Below the pieces are notes generated by a model. It saw nothing but the letters and a program-made list of their open reading frames with translations. It did no database searches and was not told where the DNA came from. From positions 12,854,195-12,918,194 of the forward strand of contig CM033394.1 of assembly GCA_019426215.1 (NCBI GenBank): a stretch of DNA of 64,000 bases, given 5' to 3'. The translations under genes were made by a program, and so were the position numbers. Position 1 is the stretch's first letter, and each line of letters begins with the position of its first letter. Source of the DNA: Buddleja alternifolia. Lineage: Eukaryota > Streptophyta > Magnoliopsida > Lamiales > Scrophulariaceae. Positions 21,384 through 34,008 of the stretch are shown piece after piece.

Positions 21384-22983
21384 TGTTAGAGTATATGCCC
21401 TCGAATGCCATAAAGAGGATAGATTTATAGGGCATAAACATTGTAACTAAACTATGGTTTTTCTATTAATATAAGGCAGTTGATTGTTGTTTTCTTATAG
21501 GCATTTATAAGGTGTGAATAAACAACGTAAAGTCCTTGATGACAAGGCGAACCTTCTACCTCCTATGGGATAGGAGGAAAGACACTAGAATGGTTTGACC
21601 CTTGACATCTAAAAATGGTCGCAAGTCTAAGAAATATTGATTGGGCATCAATAGTGAATAAAGACTTGTATGATGTAAGTTTCGACAGAGAAAGTGCCAG
21701 TCGTACACTATGGAAATGGTAGTGGAACTTATATCATAGACGTGTTAGTTGGACTCATATGTTCGAACACGGCTCGCATTAGTTCATCACATGGGTATTC
21801 ACTCATTGACATTCAATGATGAAACTGATAAGTAGTGATAGGTACGTGTGAACCTCTGACCTGAGAAATCTAGTTGAAAATGTACTTGTGACATGAAGTC
21901 TGTCATTAGAGTAGTTAGATTCAAATCACCTGTTGCTGGAATCAACCTCGACGTGCGACTTGATGGGCAAGTAGCATTGTTAACTGATTTGCAATATGGA
22001 ATTTATTCTCTCATAAGTGAATGAGTAAAATATCCTATGCGATCATGAATAAGTGAGGATGAAAGTCTTTGGCCAAAGCATTTAAATACCTAAACTTATT
22101 ATGAGCTTAGGCATATGGTCAAGTTATATGAGTTTGACTTTAAACCATGACTCTTACTTGACTGGCATATAAAAATAAAAGGTTTATACACGTACGGTAT
22201 TCACGGCGTAAAGGTTTGGAATGATCCTATTCATTCGTTCTCAATTGGGTTACCGTGTGAGCCACGAGACTGGCTAGGTGTCACTCACACCCCTTTGGAT
22301 TCCTCCCAATTGCCTTTTGAGACGAACCTAAGGAGTCGCGCTTAAAGGAAGTGCAAAAGGAAAAACATGGGAAAAAGACTTGAGAAAGATTCACGGCATT
22401 GGATGCCGTAATTAATTAATTAAATATTGGATAATTTATTTAATTAATTAAATTAATGAGTTAATTAATTTTTTGGAGAAATTGAATTATAAATTAATTA
22501 GGAATTGAATTAATTGGATTATCAATTTATTTATTGGATAAATAAATTATCCGATTAATTAATTGGCAAGCAAGACGAAAGCCCAAAGGCTTCCGAGCCC
22601 ACTAAGGGGCGGCCAAATAGACGCCCAAGTAGGGCTCTTGCATGCTAGTGTTATTGTTTTATAATGATATAAATATATCACAAGGTGAAAAATAACACAA
22701 GGCAACTTACATAACTTTCTCTCCAAGAAAAAATCTCCCACCTCTCTCTCTCTCTAGCCGTCTTTGACAAGGACGAAAGGAGGATTTTTTCATTTTTGAT
22801 TCCGGCGTGATGAATTAGAGATGTTGGCAAATTCGGCGTTAGAGAAAAGGATCACGTTCAGAAATCAACATACGCGAGAACGGTAATTTTTCTATACACA
22901 ATTAAACACGAGGATTAGAGATGATTCGGGCTTTGGGAATTAAATTTACTCTCCGCTGCGTTTTATTCATATAATTCCCAACA
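21384..22983 (+). repeat. 5' LTR of B1, 1600 bp
   Basis: TGTTAGAGTATATGCCC ... ATAATTCCCAACA. Nearly identical in reverse to 27022-28605 (B2) and, for its last 690 bp, to 33343-34008. Confidence 0.9.
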
Positions 22984-22984
22984 G

Positions 22985-22997
22985 TGGTATCAGAGCC
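22985..22997 (+). other. Primer-binding site of B1
   Basis: TGGTATCAGAGCC one base after the LTR. Initiator tRNA-Met type. Confidence 0.85.
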
Positions 22998-24959
22998 AAT
23001 CTCTGAATTTTGTGTTTAATTGCTTATGTGATTGACTGTTTTTCCACGTTTTTGAGGCATGCTTTGAGCCTATTTTTCATATGAAAATACTCTTAATCTC
23101 GCTGTAGTTTCTTCATGAAAGCTGTATTTTAATGAATTTCAAATCTGGGCATATAAAGTTTATGAAAATCGGAGAAGTATAACCCCGAGACGAGCACAAC
23201 GCAAAATGCGTGTGCAGTCTGCACGTTGGGCGGGCAGACAGCGCGCGCTGTGCGCGCAATAGGAGGCCTTTTCGGCCTCCCGTTGCTCACACAGCATGCG
23301 CACTGCACACACTGGGTGGACCCCCAATGCCGTGCCATTTCACAGCGCCAGTCGAAGGGGCTGGCCGGACGCCCAAGCACGATTAAACCGTGCGATGGGC
23401 GCACGACATACATAGTGCCATGTGCCCAGAACAAGGACCTGTTTCGGGGCCTGAGTTTTCGTGACTCAGGCCCTAATGGGTCGGGTTATATTTTCCTAAG
23501 GTCCAAATTTTAATTGAATAGGTGTTTGGGCTATTTTAATTATCCGGGTGGGTCAAAAGGATGATGACCGGATTTATTTAAAAAGAGGCCCAAATTGTTT
23601 TGATTAAAATTGTGGATGATTCAATAAATTAGTTATTGGGCCTAATTAATTAATTTTGAATATTCCAATGGTTGGTAATTTTATTTTGATAAAATTAAGC
23701 CCAATATAGTTTTTATTGATCTTTATTTGAATGAAATAATTAATTAATAAACTCTTGGAGAATTTTATTTATTAAGTTATTTATTTAAATAAAGAATTCT
23801 CATAAATAGGATTATTTTCATATGAATCAATAAAATTTGGAATTTTATTGTGAAAATTAATTAAGTTAGACTAATTAATTTTTATTAATCACCAACATAA
23901 GTGCTTTATTTATCGCGAGCATGTATTATGTGATGGTGACATATGTCTATGAACTTAGGTTGCTTTTTTTGATTATGTATTTCTTTTGATGGGTTGTAAG
24001 GGCCGGTTTGAGCCCATTTTATTTTATTTCTAGATTTATGTATAGGTTTTAAATTACCTCTTATAATAAATAGAAATAGAATAGGCCTTTCAAGATGGAG
24101 ATCATGCAAAAAAAGAGGAGCTTGGAGCCCACGAAGATTAGCTAGGTTTTCCTTTTTCAATTTTTTGATGGCCCATTGGCTTGGACCCTCTAAATAAAAG
24201 CCCATTAACTTGTGTGTTGTATTATTGCTTTTGATGCATGTTCATTAGTTGTATGAAGCATGTGTGTTATCAATATACGCTATATAAATTTGGTAAATGT
24301 GCAAAGTGAGACGAAATAAATGTTTTGAACATGAATTCTCCCAAACAAAAATAATACTAAGTTAGTAAGGGGTGCTAGGCATACTTTCCCTCCACTAAAC
24401 TTAATAAGATCAAGGATTAAATTCATATGTGGCATCTTCCCAGTAAGTGGGGGTCATATATTAAGATTTAATTCTAAAATTTTATTAAGTGCATTGGATG
24501 CCTTAATCGAGACATATTTCACCCTCAATATCGTTAAAGGGTTGTAAGGTGAAATTCAAATGTTAGATTATGAGGAGTTAATGGGAGTGTGGGATATCCA
24601 CTTTACCAATAAATCGTTAAAGGGTTGCGGTATTTGTGGATTATGAGATAAATATGATTGAACAGTCTATTTGATAGATTGATGTTTGACATCACTTTAA
24701 TTAAGTAATGGATCAAATATCGTTAAAGGGTTGCCATCCATTATATTAATTAAAGAACTCAATCCCCACCACAAAGTTTTCATCAACGATCGCTTCCGTC
24801 ATTTCACAGTGGGAGTGTGGAATTTCGAAAAATATAGTGGGAGCCAAGTTATAAGTTGAAGTCCTTGATTTTAAACTTGCTCTTAGTTTAGTCCAATCTT
24901 CTAATTAAGTCTGGTTTATTTTCTGCCGTTATTTGTTTTATCTCTCTCGTTTTTAAAAA
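22998..24959 (+). other. Long leader of B1 between PBS and gag
   Basis: About 2 kb without a credible gene. It holds a GC-rich island at about 23180-23450 with the perfect hairpin GGAGGCC-TTTTC-GGCCTCC (23262-23280), and three copies of ATCGTTAAAGGGTTG (24530-24544, 24613-24627, 24719-24733). The part from about 24105 onward is conserved in B2 (32493-33342, inverted). Such leaders usually carry packaging and dimerisation signals; the assignment here is inference. Confidence 0.55.
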
Positions 24960-27021
24960 ATGACAATCAACCCACTTTTCGTATTATTCGCAAAGAATAT
25001 CCTTACTGGACCCAACTACGTGGATTGACTAAGGAATTTGAGAATAGTTCTCAATATGGAGTCTCTAAGATATGTGTTGGACACTGATATCCTTGCTCCA
25101 CCTGCCAGAACACGTGCCAATGAAGAAGAAGTCCAAGCTCATGAAAAATGGGTAAAGGATGACGTCCGAGTGCGTGGGTACATTCTTGGCTCAATGACGA
25201 ATGAGCTACAGAGGCCCCACGACAAGATGACCACAGCGAGGGCTATCTTGGCGCACTTGGTCGAGCTCTATGGTGAGCACAGTAGGATTGCCAGATATGA
25301 AATATCTAAAGAGCTCTTCGGAGCCAAAATGAGAGAAGGGGAGAAGGTTGGGGATCATGTCCTCAAAATGATATCGAGGATCGAGAGATTGGAAGCTCTC
25401 GATTTTACAATGAACCCGCAACTTCAGACCGATCTTATCTTGCAATCCCTTCTTGACTTTTTTTCCCAATTCATCATGAACTTCAATTGCAATGAGATTG
25501 AATGCAACTTAGCTGGGCTAATGAACAAATTAAACACTACACAATATCAATTGAAGCCCAAGGGAAAAGAGATTGCTTTGGTTATCACTTCTGGGCCCAA
25601 ACGGGCGAAGAATAAGAAGAGAAAAACCAAGAAGCAGGCTGGCGAGCTTGGAGCTCAGGGTGGTGTAGATAAAGGAAAAGGGAAAGCTCCTATGATTCGC
25701 AAGCGAAAGGGGCCACAAAAGAAAGACAGATGCCTACACTGCGGTGAGCTGGGCCACTGGAGAAGGAACTGTCCGAATATGGGGCCTGGCGTACAAGGTA
25801 TGGAACTTTATGTTCATGAAACTTATTGTTCTATAACCGTCTTCTCTACATCTTAGATTCTTGACTCTGGAGTTAGTGCTCACATATGTTGTATGAATCA
25901 GGATCTGATGCGAGGAAGGAAGCTGGACAACGATGAGGTGAAGATCAGAGTAGGCAACGGGCAAAGCGTCGCGACTACTGCAATAGGATCTACCTCGTTG
26001 TTTTTAAATTCTGGACATGTACTATTACTGGAAAATGTTTTGGTTTTGCTTAATGGGCTTAAAAACATTATTTCTATTCCCGTTTTAGTTAAGAATGGTT
26101 ACACTTTCTGTTTTATTGATGAACGTTGCAACATTTATTATGGTAATAAATTTGTAGGCTTTGCTTCTTTGATAAATGGATTGTATTACCTTAGTGTCCA
26201 GAATGAGTATGCAGAGAATACTATACAAAGGAACCATAGTAGGCTTGAAATAAACCAACCATTGATATGGCACCTTCAACTAGGCCATGCTGGCGAACAA
26301 AAGATTCGCAAATTGGAAAAAGATGGGCTAATTGGCCCACTGAGATTGGATCCCTATCCTACTTGTGAATCTTGTCTCAAAGGCAAGATGACTAGGTCTC
26401 CCTTCATAGGGAGCTTTGAAAGGGCCTCACAAATCTTAGGTTTAGTCCATATTGACGTTTGCGGTCCATTTAGAGAAATGGCCAGAGGAGGTTTCCTTTA
26501 CTTTATCACCTTCACTGATGACCATTCTCGATATGGTCTAGTGTACCTGATGAAGCATAAGTCTGAATCCATTGACAAGTTCAAGGAATTCAAGGCTTTA
26601 GTGGAAAATCAAACAAGTCAACATATAAAAACTCTTCGATCTAATCGAGGAGGAGAATATATGAGCGACGAGTTTGACTTATACCTCAGAGAGAATGGTA
26701 TAGTATTGCAACTCACACCTCCAGCGACTCCACAATTGAATGAAGTAGCAGAGCGTAGGAATCGAACCTTGTTGGACATGGTTCGCTCCATGCTTAGCTA
26801 CACTGATTTACCCATTTCATTGTGGGGTCACGCGGTGCTTACAGCTGCACATATTTTAAATAGATGTCCGTCCAAGTCCGTTCCTCTGACTCCCTATGAA
26901 ATCTGGAAAAATAGGAAACCAATTCTTAACCACATAAAGATTTGGGGATGTCCGGCTTATGTCAAAAAGACTAAAGTGGACAAGTTGGAGGCTAGGTCCT
27001 TAAAGGGACGTTTCATTGGAT
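24960..27021 (+). pseudogene. gag-pol: Copia gag-pol of B1, truncated by B2
   Basis: One frame from ATG 24960 (MTINPLFVLFAKNILTGPNY). Gag capsid region, basic tail, zinc knuckle CLHCGELGHWRRNC near 25737. TAG at 25854-25856 replaces the Trp of the expected W-ILDSG protease motif (here ILDSGVSAHICC). GAG-pre-integrase segment WHLQLGHAGEQKI...CESCLKGK, then integrase core DVCGPF and AERRNRTLLD, but the second catalytic Asp is changed (LRSNRGGEY, where B2 has LRSDRGGEY). TGA at 25026-25028 replaces another Trp. It stops at ...GRFIG at 27021 where the B2 LTR begins. Non-functional. Confidence 0.9.
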
Positions 27022-28605
27022 TGTTGGGAATTATACGAATAAAACGCAGCGGAAAGTAAATTTAATTCCCAAAGCTCGAATCATCTCTAATCCTCGTGTT
27101 TAATTGTGTATAGAAAAATTACCGTTCTCGCGTATGTTGATTTCTGAACGTGATCTTTTTCTCTAACGCCGAATTTGCCAACGTCTCTAATTTGTCACTC
27201 CGGAATCAAAAACAAAAAACTTCTCCTTTCTTCCTTGTCAAAGACGGCTAGAGAGAGAGAGGTGGGAGACATTTTCTTGGAGAGAAAATTATGTAAGTTG
27301 CCTTGTGTTATTTTTCACCTTGTGATATATTTATATCATTATGAAACAATAACACTAGCATGCAAGAGCCCTAGTTGGGCGTCTATTTGGCCGCCCCTTA
27401 GTGGGCCGGAAGCCTTCGGGCTTTCGTCTTGCTTGCAAATTAATTAATCGGATAATTTATTTATCCAATAAATAAATTGATAATCCAATTCATTCAATTC
27501 CTAATTAATTTATAATTCAATTTCTTCAAGAAATTAATTAACTCATTAATTTAATTGATTAATTAAATATCCATTAATTAATTAATTAATTACGGCATCC
27601 AATGCCGTGAATCTTTCTCAAGTCTTTTTCCCATGTTTTTCCTTTTGCACTTCCTTTAAGCGCGACTCCTTAGGTTCGTCTCAAAAGGCAATTGGGAGGA
27701 ATCCAAAGGGGTGTGAGTGACACCTAGCCAGTTTCATGGTTCACACCGTAACCCAATTGAGAACGAATGAATAGGATCATTCCAAACCTTTACGCCGTGA
27801 ATACCGTACGTGTATAAACTTTTTATTCTTATATCCCAGTCATGGCTTAAAGTCAAACTCATATAACTTGACCATATGCCTAAGCTCATAATAAGTCGAG
27901 GTATTTAAATGCTTTGGCCAAAGACTTTCATCCTCACTTATTCATGATCGCATAGGATATTTTACTCATTCACTTATGAGAGAATAAATTCCATATTGCA
28001 AATCAGTTAATAATGCTACTTGCCCATCAGTCGCACTTTGGGTCGATTCCACCAACAGGTGATTTGAATCTAACTACTCTAATGACAGACTTGATGTCAC
28101 AAGTACATCTTCAACTCGATTTCTCAGGTCAGAGGTTCACATGTACCTATCACTACTTATCAGTTTCATCATTGACTGTCAATGAGTGAATACCAATGTG
28201 ATGAACTGATGCGAGCCGTGTTCGAACATATCAGTCCAACAGACACGTCTATGATATAAGTTCCCACTACCATTTCCATAGTGTACGACTGACACTTTCT
28301 CTGTCGAAACTTACATCATACAAGTCTTTATTCACTATTGATGTCCAATCAATATTTCTTAGACTTGCGAACCCTTTTAGATGTCAAGGGTCAAACCATT
28401 CTAGTGCCTTTCTTCCTATCCCATAGGAGGTAGAAGGTTCGCCTTGTCATCAAGGACTTTACGTTGTTTATTCACACCTTATAAATGCCTATAAGAAAAC
28501 AACAATCAACTGCCTTATATTAATAGAAAAACCATAGTTTAGTTACAATGTTTATGCCCTATAAATCTATCCTTTTTATGGCATTCGAGGGCATATACTC
28601 TAACA
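27022..28605 (-). repeat. 3' LTR of B2, 1584 bp
   Basis: Plus strand TGTTGGGAATTATACG to ATATACTCTAACA, complete, with the PPT complement ATCTCCCACTTG directly after it. In the first 180 nt it differs from the B1 LTR at about one site by eye, so B1 and B2 are recent sisters. Confidence 0.9.
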
Positions 28606-28623
28606 ATCTCCCACTTGCACTCA

Positions 28624-31600
28624 ATGCCATTTGCTGTGGTATTTAATACCCATCTTTTCGAGATGTTTTTCCAGCACTGCCTGTGCCAATGGCTTGGTCA
28701 ATGGATCAGCAACATTGTCGGCTGAGGCTATTTTCTGAACAGCTATTTCACCTCGTGAAACGATCTCTCTTATGATGTGATATCTCCTCTCTATGTGTTT
28801 GGATTTATTGTGATACCTAGGTTCCTTCGCTTATGCTATAGCTCCGGTGTTGTCACAATAAAGTGGCAACGGGAGCTTTATGCTAGGAACCACTTGAAGT
28901 TCCTAAACGAACTTCATAATCCAAAAAGCTTCTTTAGCTGCCTCCGAGGCAGTTATGTATTCAGCCTCTTTGGTGGAGTCTGCGGTTGTGCTTTGCTTGG
29001 AACTTTTCCAAGTCACCGTTCCACCATTTAGAGTAAATACAAATCCCGAGGTGGATTTTCGGTCATCAACATCAGATTGGAAATCCAAATCAGTGTACCC
29101 GTCCACCCTCAGGTCACCACTTCCATAGGTGAGAATCATATCCTTAGTTCTTTTCAGATACTTTAGGATATTCTTCACAGCTATCCAATGTTCCTTACCA
29201 GGGTTTGGTTGAAATCGACTAACAACGCTCACAACGTAAGCAATGTCGGGTCTAGTACAGAGCATCGTTTACATCAAGCTGACCACAGCAGACGCATAGG
29301 GTATAATGTTCATTTCTTTTCTATCTTCCTCACTTTGAGGACACATAGATTTCGAAAGATGTATCCCATGTCTCATTGGTAGGAACCCTTTCTTAGAATC
29401 TTCCATCCTATACCTTTTTAGGACCTTTTCTAAGTAAAGGGCTTGAGAAAGTCCTATCATTCTTTTGGTTCGATCTCTATAGATCCAAATCCCTAGAATA
29501 TAGGTCGCTTCTCCCAAGTCTTTCATGGAGAATGTACTTGAAAGCCACTTCTTGGTTGTGGTGAGCATTCCTACATCATTCCCAATGAGTAATATGTCAT
29601 CTACATATAACACTAGGAATGCCAACTTGCTCCCACTGACCTTCTTGTAAACACAGGGCTCGTCTTCATTTTTGATGAAGTCAAATCTTTTGACAGCCTC
29701 ATCAAAACGTAGATTCCAGCTACGAGACACTTGTTTGAGTCCATAAATGGATCTCTCAAGTTTACACACCTTATAAATATGCTCCTCGGATTCAAAACCT
29801 TTAGGCTGTTCCATATAGATATCCTGTTCTAGGAATCAATTTAGGAAAGCAGTTTTGATATCCATTTGCCATATTTCATAATCTAGTGTGCTGCTATTGC
29901 AAGTAGAATCCTTATTGATTTGATCATAGCCATTGGCGAGAAGGTTTCTTGGTAGTCAATTCCTTCCTTTTGACTATACCCTTTCGCCACTAGCCTGGCT
30001 TTGTAGGTGTCTACTTTGCCATCAACACCAATCTTTCTCTTGTAGATCCATTTACACCCGATTGGTTTTACCCCCTCAGGTTGGTCTATAAGTTTCCAAA
30101 CTTGGTTTGCATGCATTGAATCGATCTCAGTTTGCATAGCTTCACGCCATCTAGCAGCATCCACATCCACCATCATTTGATCAAAAGTGGAGGGATCATC
30201 TCCATGATCCTCCTCTAACATAGAATGGAGATCCAACTCCCTCTGCATTAGATATCCGTACCTCTCAGGCGGTTGAGATACTCTATTCGATCGTTGTGGT
30301 TGTGGTTGTGTTACAAAAGGTTCAGTTCTCACTCCCTGTGTAGATGTATCCAGTGGGGTTTCATTTTGTTTTTCTAGAACAATCTTTCTACCCGCTCCTC
30401 CTTCTTGAATGAACTCATCTTCAAGAAAGTGGGCTTGTAAGGCTACAATGATCCTTTGATCATTGTGCAAGTAAAAGAGGTATCCCATAGAATCTTCAGG
30501 ATATCCAATGAAACGTCCCTTTAAGGACCTAGCCTCCAACTTGTCCACTTTAGTCTTTTTGACATAAGCCGGACATTCCCAAATCTTTATGTGGTTAAGA
30601 CTTGGTTTCCTATTTCTCCACATTTCATATGGAGTCAGAAGAACAGACTTGGACGGACATCTATTTAAAATGTGTGCAGCTGTAAGCAGCGCGTGACCCC
30701 ACAGTGAAATGGGTAAATCAGTGTAGCTAAGCATGGAGCGAACCATGTCCAACAAGGTTCGATTCCTTCGCTCTGCTATTCCATTCAACTGTGGAGTCGT
30801 TGGAGGTGTGAGTTGCAATACTATACCATTCTCTCTGAGGTATAAGTCAAACTCGTTGCTCATATATTCTCCTCCTCGATCAGATCGAAGGGTTTTTATA
30901 CGTTGACTTGTTTGATTTTCCACTAAAGCCTTGACTTCCTTGAACTTGTCAATGGATTCAGACTTATGCTTCATCAGGTACACTAGACCATATCGAGAAT
31001 GGTCATCAGTGAAGGTAATAAAGTAAAGGAAACCTCCTCTGGCCATTTCTCCAAGTGGATCACAAACGTCAGTATGCACTAAGCCTAAGATTTGTGAGGC
31101 CCTTTCAAAATTCCCTGTGAAGGGCTATCAAGCCATGTTGCCTTTGAGACAAAATTCACAAGTAGGATAGGAATCCAATCCCAGTGGGCCAATTAGCCCA
31201 TCTTTTTCCATTTTGCAAATCTTTTGTTCGCCAGCATGGCCTAGTCTAAGGTGCTATATTAATCTTTGGTTTATTTCAAGCCTACTACGTTTCCTTTGTA
31301 TTGTATTCACAGCACACTTATTCTCGACATTAAGGTAACACAATGCATTTATCAAAGAAACAAAGCCTACTAATTTATTACCATAATAAATCTTGCATTG
31401 TTCATTAATAAAACGAAAGTGTAACCCTATTTAACTAAAACGGAAATTGAACCAATGTTTAACAATATCCAGAAATAGCATATGTCTAGAATAAAAAATA
31501 ATGAGGCCGATCTTGTTTTCGTAGCCGCGTCGCCTTGCCCGCTGCCTACTTTGATCTTCTCCTTATTAGGGCTCAGCTCCCTTCTTCTTCCCAGATTCTA

Positions 31601-31640
31601 ATTCACAAAAGGTATCAACTTCTGAATCATAATCGATGAA
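28624..31640 (-). pseudogene. pol: Copia pol of B2 (PR remnant-IN-RT-RH)
   Basis: The protease region is unreadable. Integrase: LGHAGEQKI, CEFCLKGN, catalytic LRSDRGGEYMSNEF and NGIAERRNRTLLD. The RT begins in the 398-aa ORF 31079-29883 (WIYKRKIG, DYQETFSPMA), a short break, then 29814-29269 with LVLYVDDILLIGND and LGEATYILGI. RNase H at 29265-28903 (DRKSTSGFVFTLNGG, TKEAEYI), broken, then a tail ending GIKYHSKWH-stop at 28624, just before the PPT. The most complete enzyme set of the B family here, but disrupted near 29850, 29268 and 28900. Confidence 0.88.
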
Positions 31641-31699
31641 GAGGGAATATTATAAAGCAATTAGTTTCAAACTATAAAGTTATTCAGCTTTTGCTTGTA

Positions 31700-32492
31700 T
31701 ATTAGGACAGTCTCTTCTCCAGTGGCCCAGCTCACCGCAGCATAAACATGTGTCCTATTTTCTAGCCCTCTTATTTCTCCTTCGTTGTGCCTTGTAGCAA
31801 GTCGTACTGGATGCTCCCTCCTCTAAATGGGCATTATTCCTTTTTCCATTAAATGTTTTAGGAAATGTAATAGCCATCGGATTGTTCCATTTTTCCGTCT
31901 TTATTTGTTTTTGAGCAACCTTGAGTTTTTCCAATAGCCCAGCTAAAGATCCCTTAATGTCATTCATATCAAAATTTATGACGAAATAATAGAACGAATT
32001 TGGGAGTGACTGTAGAATAAGATCGACTTGGAGATGCAGGTCCATGTAGAAGTTTAAAGATTTTAGTTTTTCTATCATGGTCATCATTTTGAAAATGTGT
32101 TCTCCAACATCTTCTCCTTCAGTCATTTTAGTTCAGAATAGATCCCTTGAAATAAAGTATCTGGTGGTCCTACCGCATTCTCTGAACAATTCATCCAGAT
32201 GAAGGATAATGTCTCTTGCATTATCCATCTTATCATGAGACCTTTGTATCTCTATGCACATTGAGCTCAATATGTACACTCTTGCTCTATGATTGTCACA
32301 ACACCAATCCCAATGAGCTAGGCGAACTTCATCACCCTCGTCTGGTCTAGGAATGGGAGGACGACCAATTTCCAATACATAGTCAATGGATTCACTGCTA
32401 AGGACCACCCTAAGCATAGTGAGCCATTCTATGTAATTTGGACCGGTGAGAATCGTATTTTCCATTAACTTCGACAGTGGTTTGGGAGACAT
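31700..32492 (-). pseudogene. gag: Copia gag of B2
   Basis: ATG at 32492 (MSPKPLSKLMENTILTGPNY), capsid region similar to B1, a TGA at 32132-32130 inside RDLF-stop-TKM where B1 has ELFGAKM (same frame), continuing 32126-31755, and a degenerate zinc knuckle CLCCGELGHWRRDC at about 31750-31709. Confidence 0.85.
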
Positions 32493-33342
32493 GGTTTTTG
32501 ATTGAGAGAGATAAAACAAAATGACTGCAGAAAATAAGCTAGACTTAATTAGATTATTGAACTAAATTAAAACCAAGTTTAAAATCAAGGATTTCAACTT
32601 ATAACTTTGCTCCCACTACATTTTTCAAAATTTCACACTCCCACTGTGAAATGACGGAAGCGATCGTTGATGAAAACTTCGTGGTGAGGATTGAGTTCTT
32701 TAATTAATATAATGGATGGCAACCCTTTAACGATATTTGGTCCATTACTTAATTTAAGTGATGTCAAATATCAATCTATCAAACACACGGTTCAATCATA
32801 TTTATCCCATAATCCACAAATACCGCAACCCTTTAACGATTTATTGGTAAAGTGGACCATCTAAGTTCATTCCCACTAACTCCTCATAATCTAACATTTG
32901 AATTTCATCTCGCAACCCTTTAACTATATTTGGGGTGAAATATGTCTCGATTAAGGCATCCAATACACTTAATAAAATTCTAGAATTAAATCTTAATATA
33001 TGACACCCACTTACTGGGAAGATGCCACATATGGATTTAGTCCTTGATCTTATTAAGTTTAGTGGACAGAAGGATGCTTAGCACCCCTTACTAACTTAGT
33101 ATTATTTTTGTTTGGGAGAATTCATGTTCAAAACATTTATTTCGTCTCACTTTGCACATTTACCAATTTATATAGCGCATATTGATAGCACATTTACTAA
33201 TGAACATGCATCGAAAGCAATAACACAACACACAAGTTTATGGGCTTTTATCTAGAGGGCCCAAGCCAATGGGCCATCATAAAATTGAAAAAGAAAAGCC
33301 TAGCTAATCTTTGTCGGCTCCAAGCTCCTCTTCTTTTGTATT
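32493..33342 (-). other. Leader remnant of B2
   Basis: Inverted counterpart of B1 24105-24959, no gene. It keeps the three-copy motif as CAACCCTTTAACGAT at 32720-32734 and 32826-32840 and CAACCCTTTAACTAT at 32913-32927. Confidence 0.7.
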
Positions 33343-34008
33343 CCTTTGGATTCCTCCCAATTGCCTTTTGAGATGAACCTAAAGAGTCGCGCTTAAAGGA
33401 AGTGCAAAAGGAAAAACATGGGAAAAAGACTTGAGAGAAATTCACGGCATTGGATGCCGTAATTAATTAATTAAATTAATGAGTTAATTAATTTCTTGGA
33501 AAAATTGACTTATAAATTAATTAGGAATTGAATTAATTGGATTATCAATTTATTTATTGGATAAATAAATTATCTAATTAATTAATTAGCAAACAAGACA
33601 AAAGCACGAAGGCTTCCGAGCCCACTAAGGGGCGGCCAAATAGATGCCCAAATAGGGCTCTTGCATGCTAGTGTTATTGTTTTGTAATGATATAAATATA
33701 TCACAAGGTTAAAAATAACACAAGGCAACTTACACAACTTTCTCTCCAAGAAAAAGTCTCTCACCTCTCTCTTTCTTTCTAGCCGTCTTTGACAAGGAAG
33801 AAAGGAAGAGTTTTTCATTTTTAATTCTGGCGTGACAAATTAGAGACGTTGGCAAATTCGGCGTTAGAGAAAAAGATCGTGTTTAGAAATCAACATACGC
33901 GAGAACGGTAATTTTTCTATACACAATTAAACATGAGGATTAGAGATGATTCGGGTTTTGGGAATTAAATTTACTTTCTGTTGCATTTTATTCGTATAAT
34001 TCCCCACA
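33343..34008 (+). repeat. 3' LTR of B1, 3' portion only
   Basis: Matches 22292-22983 of the 5' LTR, with a small internal deletion near 33470, and ends TTCCCCACA directly before the ATCAC duplication. The first 908 bp of the LTR are missing. Confidence 0.85.

Larger units (their letters stand above)
27022..33342 (-). mobile_element. Element B2: second copy of the B Copia, inserted inverted in B1 pol
   Basis: Minus-strand order: leader remnant (33342-32493), gag, pol, PPT CAAGTGGGAGAT, 3' LTR (28605-27022). Its 5' LTR, PBS and first part of the leader are missing. The right end joins sequence of the B1 3' LTR at about 33342 with little or no microhomology. The target copy on the left would be TGGAT; the right copy has been deleted. 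Confidence 0.85.
21384..34008 (+). mobile_element. Element B1: Copia retrotransposon inside the A 5' LTR
   Basis: 5' LTR, PBS, leader, gag, pol N-terminal half, insertion of B2, then only the 3' 666 bp of a 3' LTR. Perfect target duplication ATCAC at 21379-21383 and 34009-34013. The integrase wording (HIKIWGCPAYVKKTKVDKLE) and the RT/RH wording of its sister B2 are Copia of the Angela/Tork/TAR general type; I cannot fix the lineage. A deletion removed the rest of pol and the first 908 bp of the 3' LTR. Confidence 0.85.

Noticed and set aside
23129..23513. ORFs of 95-101 aa on both strands in the B1 leader
   Set aside because: Open on both strands only because of the GC-rich island; not present in a gene context and no recognised domain.
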